Assembly: GCF_016820575.1 (NCBI RefSeq)
Contig: NZ_JAEMQH010000003.1
Location: 1-64,000 of the forward strand
Origin: Marinobacter sediminum
GTDB lineage: Bacteria > Pseudomonadota > Gammaproteobacteria > Pseudomonadales > Oleiphilaceae
Reading direction: 5' to 3'
DNA: 64,000 bases
The notes below the pieces were generated by a model, which worked only from the letters and a program-made list of their open reading frames with translations, made no database searches and was not told where the DNA came from. Below, piece by piece: positions 8,628-17,095 of the stretch; the first letter of the stretch is position 1; every line of letters begins with the position of its first letter. The position numbers and the translations under genes are program-made.

Positions 8628-9382
8628 TGAGAAAGCTGATTTTTGGTCTTTTCATCGCCATCCTGCCAGCCCTTGGGCTGGCGGCCGGTGGTGCTGTTCC
8701 GCTCGATCACATCGAAACGGATCACACCGACAAGGCATCTTTGCAGCGTGGTGTGGCTCTGTTCACCAACTACTGCATGGGCTGTCACTCCATGGAGTAC
8801 GCCCGCTATAAGCGTGTGTCCGATGACCTGGAGATTCCTGTCGAGCTGTACGAGGAGAATCTGATTTTCACCGGTGCAAAAATCGGTGAGCTGATGAAGA
8901 ACTCCATGAACAAGGACATGGCAGCGGACTGGTTTGGCGCACCGCCACCGGATCTGACTCTGGAAACCCGCCTGCGCGGCGAGTCCTGGGTATATTCCTA
9001 CCTGCGTGGCTTCTATAAAGACGACAGCCGTCCGCTGGGCGTGAATAACGTGGTCTATGCCAACGTTGGTATGCCTCACGTTATGGTGGGTCTGCAGGGG
9101 TTGTGCGCGGTTGAGCCGAAGATTGGCGTCGATGCCAGTGTCGAGCCGTTGAGCGGTAACATCAACAACGCCGACGTTTGCCCGGAATACGCGATCGAGG
9201 GCAGCATGTCTGCTGCTGAATTTGATCAGGCCATGTACGACCTGACCAACTTCATGTCCTACATGGGTGACCCCATTCGGGTAGAGCGCGAGCGTTTGGG
9301 CGTATTCGTTCTGATCTTCGTTGCGATCTTCTTCGTCTTCGCCTACCTGCTCAATCGTGAGTACTGGAAGGACGTGCACTAA
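8627..9382 (+). CDS. petC: Ubiquinol-cytochrome c reductase, cytochrome c1 subunit
   Basis: 251 residues from the ATG at 8627, which overlaps the petB stop (TAATG). A Sec signal peptide (about 1-20, cleaved near GLAAGG) is followed by the covalent heme site CMGCH at 50-54. One C-terminal transmembrane helix (VLIFVAIFFVFAYLL) anchors it, ending in the usual short cytoplasmic tail. An upstream in-frame start inside petB would add an unlikely 80-residue extension and was rejected. Confidence 0.96.
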   Translation: MRKLIFGLFIAILPALGLAAGGAVPLDHIETDHTDKASLQRGVALFTNYCMGCHSMEYARYKRVSDDLEIPVELYEENLIFTGAKIGELMKNSMNKDMAADWFGAPPPDLTLETRLRGESWVYSYLRGFYKDDSRPLGVNNVVYANVGMPHVMVGLQGLCAVEPKIGVDASVEPLSGNINNADVCPEYAIEGSMSAAEFDQAMYDLTNFMSYMGDPIRVERERLGVFVLIFVAIFFVFAYLLNREYWKDVH

Positions 9383-9391
9383 GAAATAGGG

Positions 9392-9453
9392 TATAATCCC
9401 GTTTCCCGATTTCCAGTGGGCATTAACCGGCCCACTGGAATTTTGCGTTTTTT
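9392..9453 (+). promoter_or_regulatory. TATAAT hexamer plus strong hairpin between petC and sspA
   Basis: TATAAT at 9392-9397, without a convincing -35, is followed by a perfect 11-bp hairpin TTCCAGTGGGC (9411-9421) / GCCCACTGGAA (9430-9440) and a T-rich run interrupted by GCG. The hairpin can end petABC transcripts; if the TATAAT is a real -10, it also lies at the very start of the sspA transcript. Confidence 0.6.
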
Positions 9454-9491
9454 CGGAATCATTTCGATTTGTTTACTCGTGAGGTAGTTTT

Positions 9492-10121
9492 ATGGGCGTT
9501 GTGACCAAGCGGTCATCAATGACGTTTTTCTCGGATCCGGTCAGCCATTACAGCCACCGAGTGCGTATTGTTCTGGCAGAGAAGGGTGTTACCGTCGACA
9601 TTGTAGACGTGGATCCTGATAACCCGCCGGCTGAGTTGGCTGACACGAATCCATACAACGCCTTGCCTACGCTGGTCGATCGTGATTTGGTGCTGTACGA
9701 GCCCAACATCATGATGGAGTACCTGGACGAGCGTTTTCCGCATCCTCCGTTGTTGCCGGTATACCCGGTGGCTCGCGCTAACAGCCGTCTGATGATTCAC
9801 CGTATCCAGCGCGACTGGTGTGGTCTGGTTGATCAGATCGTGGCTCAGCCGAATGCCAAGGCTTCAGATGCCGCTCGCAAAGAGCTGCGCGAGAGTCTGC
9901 TGGCGACTGCACCGTTGTTTGGTGAGATGCCGTTCTTCCTGTCTGAAGAATTTACCATCGTCGATTGCTGCATCGCCCCGATCCTGTGGCGTCTGCCGGC
10001 GCTCGGTGTGGACCTGGACGACAAGCAGGCGCGTCCGCTGCATAAGTACATGGAAAGCATCTTCAGTCGCGAAGGGTTCAAAGCCAGCCTTTCTGACCTT
10101 GAAGAAGACATGCGCAGCTAA
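9492..10121 (+). CDS. sspA: Stringent starvation protein A
   Basis: 209 residues with a glutathione-S-transferase fold. The N-terminal thioredoxin-like half begins [20 protein letters not shown], continues with [16 protein letters not shown] and [17 protein letters not shown]; an all-helical C-terminal half follows. SspA binds RNA polymerase and affects stationary-phase and stress gene expression; it is not an active transferase in characterised cases. ATG at 9492 has GTGAGG upstream. Followed by sspB after 38 bases, the usual operon. Confidence 0.96.
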   Translation: MGVVTKRSSMTFFSDPVSHYSHRVRIVLAEKGVTVDIVDVDPDNPPAELADTNPYNALPTLVDRDLVLYEPNIMMEYLDERFPHPPLLPVYPVARANSRLMIHRIQRDWCGLVDQIVAQPNAKASDAARKELRESLLATAPLFGEMPFFLSEEFTIVDCCIAPILWRLPALGVDLDDKQARPLHKYMESIFSREGFKASLSDLEEDMRS

Positions 10122-10159
10122 ACGGTCGACACCCGCTATACCGGTCCAGGAGATTGGCA

Positions 10160-10588
10160 GTGCCTGATAACAGTATCACCATGACATCGAGCCGTCCGTA
10201 CCTTGTCCGGGCCTTCAACGAGTGGATTCTGGATAACGACTGTACGCCGTACATCGTAGTGGATGCCGGAGTTCAGGGTGTTCAGGTCCCTACTGAGCAC
10301 GTTGCGAACGGTCAGATCGTGTTGAATATCAGTCCGGGCGCAGTGCGAGGTCTGGTTGTCGGTAATGGTGCCCTGGAGTTCAGCGCGCGCTTTGGTGGTG
10401 TTCCGATGCAGGTGTTCATTCCCCTGCAGGCGGTCATGGCCATTTACGCCAAGGAGAACGGTGAGGGGATGGTGTTTGGCAGTGAGCCGGGTTCACCCGA
10501 TCCGGACGGCACTACCGACAAGGGCGATTCCGGCCCGGGTGGAGAGGATCGGCCATCAGGCCGGCCCACGCTCAAGGTCGTGAAATAG
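10160..10588 (+). CDS. sspB: ClpXP protease specificity-enhancing factor SspB
   Basis: Adaptor that hands ssrA-tagged proteins to ClpXP. About 142 residues. The folded N-terminal domain (RPYLVRAFNEWILDNDCTPY) is followed by an acidic, flexible Gly/Asp/Pro-rich tail, ending in LKVVK, the conserved ClpX-binding peptide. I place the start at GTG 10160, 7 bases after AGGAG (10148-10152); the TTG at 10154 is too close to that site. Operon with sspA, then a strong terminator. Confidence 0.95.
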   Translation: MPDNSITMTSSRPYLVRAFNEWILDNDCTPYIVVDAGVQGVQVPTEHVANGQIVLNISPGAVRGLVVGNGALEFSARFGGVPMQVFIPLQAVMAIYAKENGEGMVFGSEPGSPDPDGTTDKGDSGPGGEDRPSGRPTLKVVK

Positions 10589-10601
10589 CGAATCGATCGT
10601 C

Positions 10602-10629
10602 AAAAAAGCCAGCATCTGCTGGCTTTTTT
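10602..10629. terminator. Bidirectional terminator between sspB and diaA
   Basis: AAAAAAGCCAGC-ATCT-GCTGGCTTTTTTTT; perfect arms with A-run and T-run on opposite sides, suiting the convergent sspB and diaA transcripts. Its right edge touches the diaA stop. Confidence 0.92.
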
Positions 10630-11220
10630 TTATCCCCCGAATAGTTTGCTGTCAATCAGTCCGCACAGGGCGTTGATGATGACCATCAGCAGCGGTGTTG
10701 CCTCGGTGGGCGAGAGGTTGTTGAGGGCGATTTCATGGTCTTCCGGGTGCATCAGGGAGGTGATGTCGGATTTCTCCCGTGCGCTCAGCACCACTACATT
10801 CATTTCCCGATCGTGGGCGGCCTGAATAGCCTGGATCAGGTTGGCCTTGTGTCCGTCGTCAACGATGACAAACAGCAGGTCGCCAGGCTTACCAATGGCG
10901 CGCACCTGGCGCGAAAAGGTATCGTTGAAGCGGTTATCCCGGCAGATAGCCGAGTAGGTTGTAGCGTCCGCGCCCAGGTTAATGGCGGGCAGTGCCGGAC
11001 GGTCTTGGTCAAAACGGTTCAGTAGCGCGGTGCAGAAATACTGGGCCAAGACGTTGGCATTGCCGTTGGCGCAGGTGATGATTTTGCCATCCTGGAGCAG
11101 TGCGTTGACGAAGGCATCGGCGACTTCCTCAATGGCTGGTCCAGCCGTACTTGCCGCCTGTGCGGTCTGCTCCATGTGACTGGCGAACCATTGATTGATC
11201 TGGTGTTCGGTGTCCGTCAT
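10630..11220 (-). CDS. diaA: SIS-domain protein, DnaA initiator-associating protein DiaA
   Basis: 196 residues, one SIS domain related to phosphoheptose isomerase GmhA. CANGNANVLAQYF corresponds to the GNGGSA phosphosugar loop of GmhA, but with changes; GKPGDLLFVIVDDG and NVVVLSAREKSDI are also recognisable. In E. coli DiaA binds DnaA and promotes timely initiation. The DiaA assignment over GmhA rests on its position next to yraN and lpoA, as in E. coli. Last gene of lpoA-yraN-diaA, 9 bases after yraN. Confidence 0.88.
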   Translation of the reverse strand: MTDTEHQINQWFASHMEQTAQAASTAGPAIEEVADAFVNALLQDGKIITCANGNANVLAQYFCTALLNRFDQDRPALPAINLGADATTYSAICRDNRFNDTFSRQVRAIGKPGDLLFVIVDDGHKANLIQAIQAAHDREMNVVVLSAREKSDITSLMHPEDHEIALNNLSPTEATPLLMVIINALCGLIDSKLFGG

Positions 11221-11229
11221 TACGTCTGT

Positions 11230-11595
11230 TTACCCTGCGTCAATTGCGTTCTTAATCCATTGTACCCGGTATCTTTTTACGGTTCCCGGGCTGATGGCGA
11301 TAACATCAATACGGCTGAGACAGTCCCATTGGCCATGGCGATGAAGGTAAAATGCCGCGGCCTGCCGGACCCTGCGCTGTTTTTGAGGGGTGATGGAGCT
11401 GGCCGGGTCGGCGAGACTGCCAGGGCCGCGGTAGCGCACCTCGAAAAACACCAGTGTTTCCCCGTCCTGTCCGATCAGGTCGATCTCACCGCCACGGCTG
11501 TGGACATTGCGGGCAATGATTCGCACGCCGCGACGGGTCAGATACCGTGCGGCAACGCCCTCGTAATGGTTGCCTACTGCTTTGTTGCCGTCCAT
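11230..11595 (-). CDS. yraN: YraN family protein (UPF0102, nuclease-like fold)
   Basis: 121 residues. The family core is clear: GNHYEGVAARYLTRRGVRII, then EIDLIGQDGETLVFFEVRYR, which carries the conserved E-I-D-L and E-V-R-Y-R residues of a restriction-endonuclease-like fold. The biochemical role is not established. Lies between lpoA (26 bases upstream) and diaA (9 bases downstream) on the same strand. Confidence 0.93.
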   Translation of the reverse strand: MDGNKAVGNHYEGVAARYLTRRGVRIIARNVHSRGGEIDLIGQDGETLVFFEVRYRGPGSLADPASSITPQKQRRVRQAAAFYLHRHGQWDCLSRIDVIAISPGTVKRYRVQWIKNAIDAG

Positions 11596-11621
11596 GGCAA
11601 AGCAATCCGTTGTCTGGTGTT

Positions 11622-13496
11622 TTATTCGCCCTGAACTGGTGAGCCGAGGGCTTCCTCAGCCACCGTTTCAGGTTCGGCAGTCTCAAGCTCTGGTAACAAT
11701 TCCGGGCGGCCGTTGCGGAATTGGGCCCAGAGTTGCTCCCGATGAATGCGGCGGTCGTTGGTCATGCTGAGTTCGCCAGTCTGGCCGTCGATGGTTGCCG
11801 ACTCCACCTGGCGTAAAAGCGGTAGGCGTTTGCTCAACTGCCAGGCGTCGGCCCCCATGGCAAACAGGCGACCCAGTTGACCTTGAGTGCCAGACAGGTG
11901 CTTGTTGGCTTCGGCTTGCAGTTTGTTGTCCTTGCTAAGGGTCCAGGGGGTATCGGTGAAGATCACCTGGTCCAGGTCACGGTCCCGGGCTGGATCGGGA
12001 TCGCCCTCGTAAACGATTGACGGTGAATACACCGGAAGATCGCCGCCAAAGTAGTAGGCGAAGAGGGGCTTGAACTGACGGGCAATGGTCGGCTCAGCGA
12101 CCATGATGATGGCTTCGGCATCTTGCCGGCGCCGGGGCTCGAATTCCACGTCCAGGCCGATGGTGCGTTCCACCTGGATTGCCCGGTCCCGGGACACACT
12201 GATGCCCAGCAAATCGGCGGTGACCGCGCGCAGGTTGTCTTCCCGGAAGAAGCGTTCGGTGTTCAGGGGCTGGCTGCCGTTTTCGGTCATCCGCTGGTTC
12301 AGGGCCGCTTCAACGCGGTCGCCCCATTCGCCCTGGGGAATCAGGACCAGGGCATGATGAATGTCCTTTGCCTTGAGGCGGTCCGCAATCTGGCGGGCCT
12401 CATCTTCTGCCGACAGGCCAAACTGGTACAGGCCCTCGGGAGCTTTCTTACCTGCCGGCAGGTAGTTCAGCCCCAGCGCCGGAACTGGAAGGGTGTTCAT
12501 TGTGCTGAGGGTAGTCAGTGCTTCCTTTTCAAGCGGTCCGACGATCAGGTCGACGTTTTCCGCGGACAGCTTACCGTACAGTTCCTTGAACGGTGTGCTC
12601 GAGGTATCAACCACCCGGATCTCCGTGACTTCACGGTCTACGGACGCATCTTCGTAATAGGCCGCGATAAACCCATCACGGATCGCCTTGCCAGCAGCAC
12701 CCAGAGGGCCGGTCAGTGGCAGCGCGAGGGCAATCTTTTCAGGACGACTTTCCGCCAGGCTCGCAATCAGCTGCAGTTCTGATGGTAAAACCTGGGCGGC
12801 CGGGTGTCCGGGCCAGTTGTTTTGCCAGTTCCGAATGGTCCGGCCCTGCTGGTCGAGCTCAATGCCGGGCGCACGCACGGTCATGGCCAGTTCGAGCCAG
12901 CCTTGTGTTTCGTAGCCGATGGCTTCGCTGTTTGCGTTCTCCAGTGTCCGATCCGGCACGGTCTTCAGTTGCTGCCAGATCTGGTCGTGCAACTGCTGCG
13001 GATTCGCCTGGCTGTCGGTCTGGGTGAGCAGGATCAGGGTCATGGCGGCGGGCAGCGGCTCGCCGGCCAGGGTGTAGGTCTCGGCCTGCAATCGGGCTGC
13101 CCGGTTCATTAAGTCCGGGCTGTACTCAATGATGCTGTCCGGAGACAGGCTGGCGGCCAGAGTGCGCGCCCAGTCGCTGTCGTCCAGGGCAGTGGCGCTT
13201 GCCATCGCCAGCAGTCGTTTCTGGCTTTCCAGTTCCGGTGCCGGTTGCGTTAACTGTTGGCTTTGCAGTAGCGTTCGCGCGGCCTCATGGTTGCCTTGAT
13301 CCTGAAACCGGCTGGCAATACGCAGCAGATAGCGTTGTGCGGTTTCGCGATTGTCTTCCTGGCCGGCAAGCTCCAGCGCCTGCTGCGGGCTCTGGGCAAC
13401 GTGGGACTGAAGGTTTACGCTGGCACAACCGGCGGACAACAGGGCCACGGCAAAGACGGTGGCGAGGGCTCGGTGGTTGACGGGATTTTTGATCAT
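11622..13496 (-). CDS. lpoA: Penicillin-binding protein activator LpoA, outer-membrane lipoprotein
   Basis: 624 residues. Signal peptide with lipobox LSAGC, lipidated Cys24; the next residue is Ala, consistent with outer-membrane sorting. An N-terminal TPR-like helical region (about 30-240) is followed by a periplasmic-binding-protein-like domain starting at KIALALPLTGPLGAAGKAIRDGF, as in E. coli LpoA, which activates PBP1a. First gene of the lpoA-yraN-diaA operon; divergent from rsmI, with about 155 bases between them. Confidence 0.94.
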   Translation of the reverse strand: MIKNPVNHRALATVFAVALLSAGCASVNLQSHVAQSPQQALELAGQEDNRETAQRYLLRIASRFQDQGNHEAARTLLQSQQLTQPAPELESQKRLLAMASATALDDSDWARTLAASLSPDSIIEYSPDLMNRAARLQAETYTLAGEPLPAAMTLILLTQTDSQANPQQLHDQIWQQLKTVPDRTLENANSEAIGYETQGWLELAMTVRAPGIELDQQGRTIRNWQNNWPGHPAAQVLPSELQLIASLAESRPEKIALALPLTGPLGAAGKAIRDGFIAAYYEDASVDREVTEIRVVDTSSTPFKELYGKLSAENVDLIVGPLEKEALTTLSTMNTLPVPALGLNYLPAGKKAPEGLYQFGLSAEDEARQIADRLKAKDIHHALVLIPQGEWGDRVEAALNQRMTENGSQPLNTERFFREDNLRAVTADLLGISVSRDRAIQVERTIGLDVEFEPRRRQDAEAIIMVAEPTIARQFKPLFAYYFGGDLPVYSPSIVYEGDPDPARDRDLDQVIFTDTPWTLSKDNKLQAEANKHLSGTQGQLGRLFAMGADAWQLSKRLPLLRQVESATIDGQTGELSMTNDRRIHREQLWAQFRNGRPELLPELETAEPETVAEEALGSPVQGE

Positions 13497-13652
13497 GGCA
13501 AGCTCGAACTACTCCGGATAAATGGGCTTGTGGCGCCAATCTGACGGTGGCAAGTTTAACAGCTCCGGGGTTAATTCACATGACGTAAGTGTCATCGTGC
13601 AGGCATCAGCGACAATGAGGCATAGAATTTGAAATCTGAAGGTAGGGAGTCG

Positions 13653-14519
13653 GTGTCCGAAGCCGGCAAAAATGAGAAGGCTCAAGGCGTTCTCTACATT
13701 GTGGCGACACCCATTGGCAACCTGGACGACCTGTCTTCTCGTGCCGTGTCCGTGCTGAACAGGGTTGATGTGGTGGCCGCCGAGGACACTCGTCACAGTG
13801 GTCGGTTGCTGCAGCACCTGGGATTGCACAAGCGCCTGATCGCGCTGCACGACCACAACGAGCGCGACCGCGCCGGCAGTTTGCTGCAGGAACTGGAGGC
13901 GGGCCGCAGTGTTGCGCTGATTTCCGATGCCGGTACACCACTCATTTCGGACCCGGGCTATGTGCTCGTTCGAGAAGCCCGCAGTCGCGGTCTGAAAGTT
14001 TCGCCTATCCCCGGTGCCTGTGCCCTGGTGGCGGCACTCAGTGCTGCCGGTCTGCCCACCGATCGGTTCCTTTTTGTCGGTTTTTTGCCGGCCAAGCGCT
14101 CTGGTCGACGCGCCGCCCTGGAGCAGCAGGTTCGGGAGACGGCGACTCTGGTGTTCTATGAATCGCCCCACCGAATTCTGGATGCCGTGAGCGATATTGC
14201 GTCGGTGTTTGGCGAGGAGCGGGAAATTGTCCTGGGTCGTGAGCTGACTAAAACCTTCGAGACCTTTTATTCGGGCAGCGTTGCTGAGGTGCTGGCAGCC
14301 CTTGAAGCCGATCCACACGGCACCAAGGGGGAGTTTGTGGTGATGATTCACGGTGCCGAGCCGGTAACCACTGACGAAGACGCCGGGGCGTTGGATATTG
14401 ATCGCCTGCTTAAACTGCTGTTGCCCGAATTGCCAGTTAAGAAGGTGGCCAAGCTGGTGGCCGAACTGAGTGGGCGGCCAAAGAACGAGCTGTATCAGCG
14501 GGCGCTGGAGCTGAAATAG
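13653..14519 (+). CDS. rsmI: 16S rRNA (cytidine1402-2'-O)-methyltransferase
   Basis: Methylates the ribose of C1402 in the decoding centre. 288 residues. Tetrapyrrole-methylase-type fold: LYIVATPIGNLDDLSSRAV at the N-terminus, AAEDTRHSGRLL, LISDAGTPLISDPGY, and FYESPHRI. GTG at 13653 is preferred: AGGG lies 5 bases upstream and the protein then begins at the usual distance before the first motif; a TTG at 13629 would add eight residues. Divergent from lpoA, the arrangement seen in E. coli. Confidence 0.95.
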   Translation: MSEAGKNEKAQGVLYIVATPIGNLDDLSSRAVSVLNRVDVVAAEDTRHSGRLLQHLGLHKRLIALHDHNERDRAGSLLQELEAGRSVALISDAGTPLISDPGYVLVREARSRGLKVSPIPGACALVAALSAAGLPTDRFLFVGFLPAKRSGRRAALEQQVRETATLVFYESPHRILDAVSDIASVFGEEREIVLGRELTKTFETFYSGSVAEVLAALEADPHGTKGEFVVMIHGAEPVTTDEDAGALDIDRLLKLLLPELPVKKVAKLVAELSGRPKNELYQRALELK

Positions 14520-14543
14520 GCATTTCTACGCCGGCACTTTTTC

Positions 14544-14572
14544 TTGCATGGCCTGTGGCGCAGGAGTATGGT
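14544..14572 (+). promoter_or_regulatory. Promoter of rnpB
   Basis: TTGCAT (14544-14549) and TATGGT (14567-14572) separated by exactly 17 bases; the RNA's predicted first base follows about 8 bases later. Confidence 0.78.
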
Positions 14573-14579
14573 CTCGCCC

Positions 14580-14930
<351 letters not shown>

Positions 14931-14940
14931 CTCTTCTCCT

Positions 14941-14975
14941 TATAACAGGTGCCGTCAAAGGCGGTGCCTGTTATA
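14941..14975 (+). terminator. Hairpin just after rnpB, possible terminator or 3' processing signal
   Basis: Arms TATAACAGGTGCCG (14941-14954) and CGGTGCCTGTTATA (14962-14975) pair over 14 bp with two G-U pairs, seven-base loop. There is no T-run after it, so it is not a standard intrinsic terminator. Confidence 0.5.
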
Positions 14976-15134
14976 TCCAAAGATTCTCAAACCTAACTTG
15001 CCTTCTTCAGACTTTTTTGCAGGTACTTGATTTTCCTTCTTTTCTTATTCGTAATCTCGGCGCCGCCTCAAATCACTCGCTGTAACCTCTTGTCATAAAA
15101 GGAACTTTTGCCAGTGCGACGCTGTTTGCGGCGC
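14976..15134. other. Gene-free stretch between rnpB and the mraZ promoter
   Basis: About 160 bases, relatively AT-rich and T-rich near 15000-15050. No convincing coding region or RNA. Several T-rich runs after the rnpB hairpin might help end transcription. Confidence 0.5.
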
Positions 15135-15163
15135 TTGCATTGTGTATTGCGTGTTTCTATAGT
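15135..15163 (+). promoter_or_regulatory. Promoter of the division and cell-wall (dcw) cluster
   Basis: TTGCAT (15135-15140) and TATAGT (15158-15163) with a 17-base spacer. Start predicted near 15170, about 62 bases before mraZ. Confidence 0.78.
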
Positions 15164-15171
15164 GTGCATAA

Positions 15172-15210
15172 GTGGGAAAAAGTGGTTAGTAGTGGTTTTT
15201 TGTGGTTTTC
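15172..15210 (+). promoter_or_regulatory. Four GTGG boxes at 10-bp spacing, probable MraZ operator
   Basis: GTGGG at 15172, then GTGGT at 15182, 15192 and 15202: direct repeats with an exact 10-base period immediately after the predicted transcription start. MraZ is known to bind TGGGN direct repeats separated by 5 bases at its own promoter, so autoregulation of the cluster is likely. Only the first copy has the full TGGG; the other three are TGGT. Confidence 0.7.
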
Positions 15211-15231
15211 GGCCCCCCAGAGACGGCGTAA

Positions 15232-15684
15232 ATGAGCAATTTCCTTGGCAGTCATGCCATCAATATGGATGCGAAGGGTCGCTTAGCGATCCCCGCCAAG
15301 CTGCGCGAAGAACTTGCGCAGCTTTGTGGTGGGCGCATTGTATTGACGGCCAATGCCGATGAAGAGAGGTGTTTGCTGGTTTATCCCGAGCCCGAATGGG
15401 AGGCGCTGCGCCCCAAGATTGAAGCGCTGCCCAACATGAACAAGGCGGCGCGCCGGTTGCAGCGATTGCTGCTTGGTAATGCTGCGCCCATGGAGCTGGA
15501 CTCCGCAGGGCGTATCCTGATTCCACCGACACTGAGAAGTTACGCTCATCTAGAGAAGAAGCTGATGTTGATTGGTCAGGGTAAAAAACTGGAACTGTGG
15601 AGTGAGGAGCGCTGGCTTGCCTGGCTCGATGAATCCTCCGACGACGATGATATGCCCCCTGAGATGGAGGCGCTTTCCCTATGA
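15232..15684 (+). CDS. mraZ: Transcriptional regulator MraZ
   Basis: 150 residues, two SpoVT/AbrB-like half-domains marked by the repeated [13 protein letters not shown] and [13 protein letters not shown]. MraZ forms a ring-shaped oligomer and represses the dcw promoter. First gene of the cluster, directly downstream of four GTGG repeats; its last 4 bases overlap rsmH. Confidence 0.97.
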   Translation: MSNFLGSHAINMDAKGRLAIPAKLREELAQLCGGRIVLTANADEERCLLVYPEPEWEALRPKIEALPNMNKAARRLQRLLLGNAAPMELDSAGRILIPPTLRSYAHLEKKLMLIGQGKKLELWSEERWLAWLDESSDDDDMPPEMEALSL

Positions 15685-16664
15685 CCTCCGGACGCAAGCA
15701 GAAGTCCGGGGCCGCGTACTCGCACCGCTCGGTACTTCTGGACTCGGCGGTCGACTACCTGGTCAATGATCCCGAAGGCACCTATGTTGATGCCACCTTT
15801 GGTCGTGGTGGTCACAGTCGGCTGGTTTTAGGGCGCTTGGGAGAGCAGGCACACCTGCTGGGCATTGATAAAGACCCGGAGGCGATTCGGGTAGCCGAGG
15901 AACTGGCCGCTGAGGATGCGCGGTTTTCCTGGTTTCACGGCTCTTTTGCAGATTTGGACGTGGCGCTCGAGCGTCAGCAGTGGCCGACCGTAAATGGCGT
16001 TTTGATGGACCTTGGTGTGTCGTCGCCGCAGCTGGATGACGCCTCGCGGGGGTTCAGCTTCATGCGTGATGGCCCACTGGATATGCGGATGAATCCGCAG
16101 CAGTCCCCGAGCGCAGCGGAATGGCTGGCCGAGGCGGACGAAAAGGACATTGCCGATGTCATCTTTCGATACGGCGAGGAGCGTTTCTCCCGCCGTATCG
16201 CCCGTTTGGTGGTGGCGCGTCGCCAAGAAGAGGCGATTGAAACCACCCGTCAACTTGCCGAATTGGTGAGCGAGGCGGTACCCAAGAAAGAAAAGCATAA
16301 GCACCCGGCGACCCGGACCTTTCAGGCTATCCGGATTTTCATCAATCGGGAGCTCGAGGATCTGGAAGTAGGGTTGAAAGCTGCCGTTGATCGGCTCGCG
16401 CCCGGTGGTCGGTTGGTGGTGATTAGTTTTCATTCCCTGGAAGACCGGGTGGTGAAGCGGTTCATGCGTGATCTGGCGCGCGGCCCGCAACTGCCGAAAG
16501 GCATTCCGGTCACCGCCGATCAGGAAGCTTCGGCATTCCGCCTGATTGGCAAGGCGGCGAAAGCCGGTGCAGACGAAGTTGGAGACAATGTCAGGGCCCG
16601 GAGCGCCGTCATGCGCGTTCTGGAACGAATTGATTCAGATAATAAGCCGAAGGGGAGCGCCTAA
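15681..16664 (+). CDS. rsmH: 16S rRNA (cytosine1402-N4)-methyltransferase
   Basis: 327 residues. SAM-dependent methyltransferase acting on the same 16S nucleotide as RsmI, encoded 1-2 kb upstream. Motifs: [16 protein letters not shown] (SAM loop), [62 protein letters not shown] overlaps the mraZ stop by 4 bases; ftsL begins 2 bases after its stop. Confidence 0.97.
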   Translation: MTSGRKQKSGAAYSHRSVLLDSAVDYLVNDPEGTYVDATFGRGGHSRLVLGRLGEQAHLLGIDKDPEAIRVAEELAAEDARFSWFHGSFADLDVALERQQWPTVNGVLMDLGVSSPQLDDASRGFSFMRDGPLDMRMNPQQSPSAAEWLAEADEKDIADVIFRYGEERFSRRIARLVVARRQEEAIETTRQLAELVSEAVPKKEKHKHPATRTFQAIRIFINRELEDLEVGLKAAVDRLAPGGRLVVISFHSLEDRVVKRFMRDLARGPQLPKGIPVTADQEASAFRLIGKAAKAGADEVGDNVRARSAVMRVLERIDSDNKPKGSA

Positions 16665-16666
16665 TC

Positions 16667-17071
16667 ATGGGTGCGGTAGCAATCGAACAGCCAGTTAAAG
16701 CGGCCAAGCTCAACAAGCAGCGGATGCGTGTGGGTGTTGCCACGGCCGTGCGGATTTCCCGGCAGGTTTTTGATGCCACCCGGCAGCGTAACGTCATGAT
16801 TTCCATGGCACTGGTGACCTTGCTGGTGGCCTCGTCCATTGGCGTTGTGGTCAGCGCCCATGAGAACCGTGAATTGTTCAATACGTTGTCTCAGCTGCAG
16901 GGCGAGCGTGATCGCTACCAGCAGGAGTGGAGTCAGCTGCTGCTGGAACAGAGTGCCTTGAGTGCCCATGGTCGAGTGGAAAAGCTCGCAGCAGAGCGGT
17001 TCGGGATGGTCGTTCCGGGGCGGCAGGATATCGTTCTGGTACCACTGATGTCGCCGGCGTTGGCGCACTAA
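16667..17071 (+). CDS. ftsL: Cell division protein FtsL
   Basis: 134 residues, bitopic membrane protein: basic cytoplasmic N-terminus (about 1-42), one transmembrane helix (about 44-62, MISMALVTLLVASSIGVVV) and a periplasmic coiled coil (about 66-100) ending in a short conserved region with AAERFGMVVPG. Forms the FtsQLB subcomplex of the divisome. Sequence conservation is low in this family; position between rsmH and ftsI makes the call firm. Confidence 0.94.
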   Translation: MGAVAIEQPVKAAKLNKQRMRVGVATAVRISRQVFDATRQRNVMISMALVTLLVASSIGVVVSAHENRELFNTLSQLQGERDRYQQEWSQLLLEQSALSAHGRVEKLAAERFGMVVPGRQDIVLVPLMSPALAH

Positions 17072-17095
17072 TACACGATAATAACAACCGTCAGG

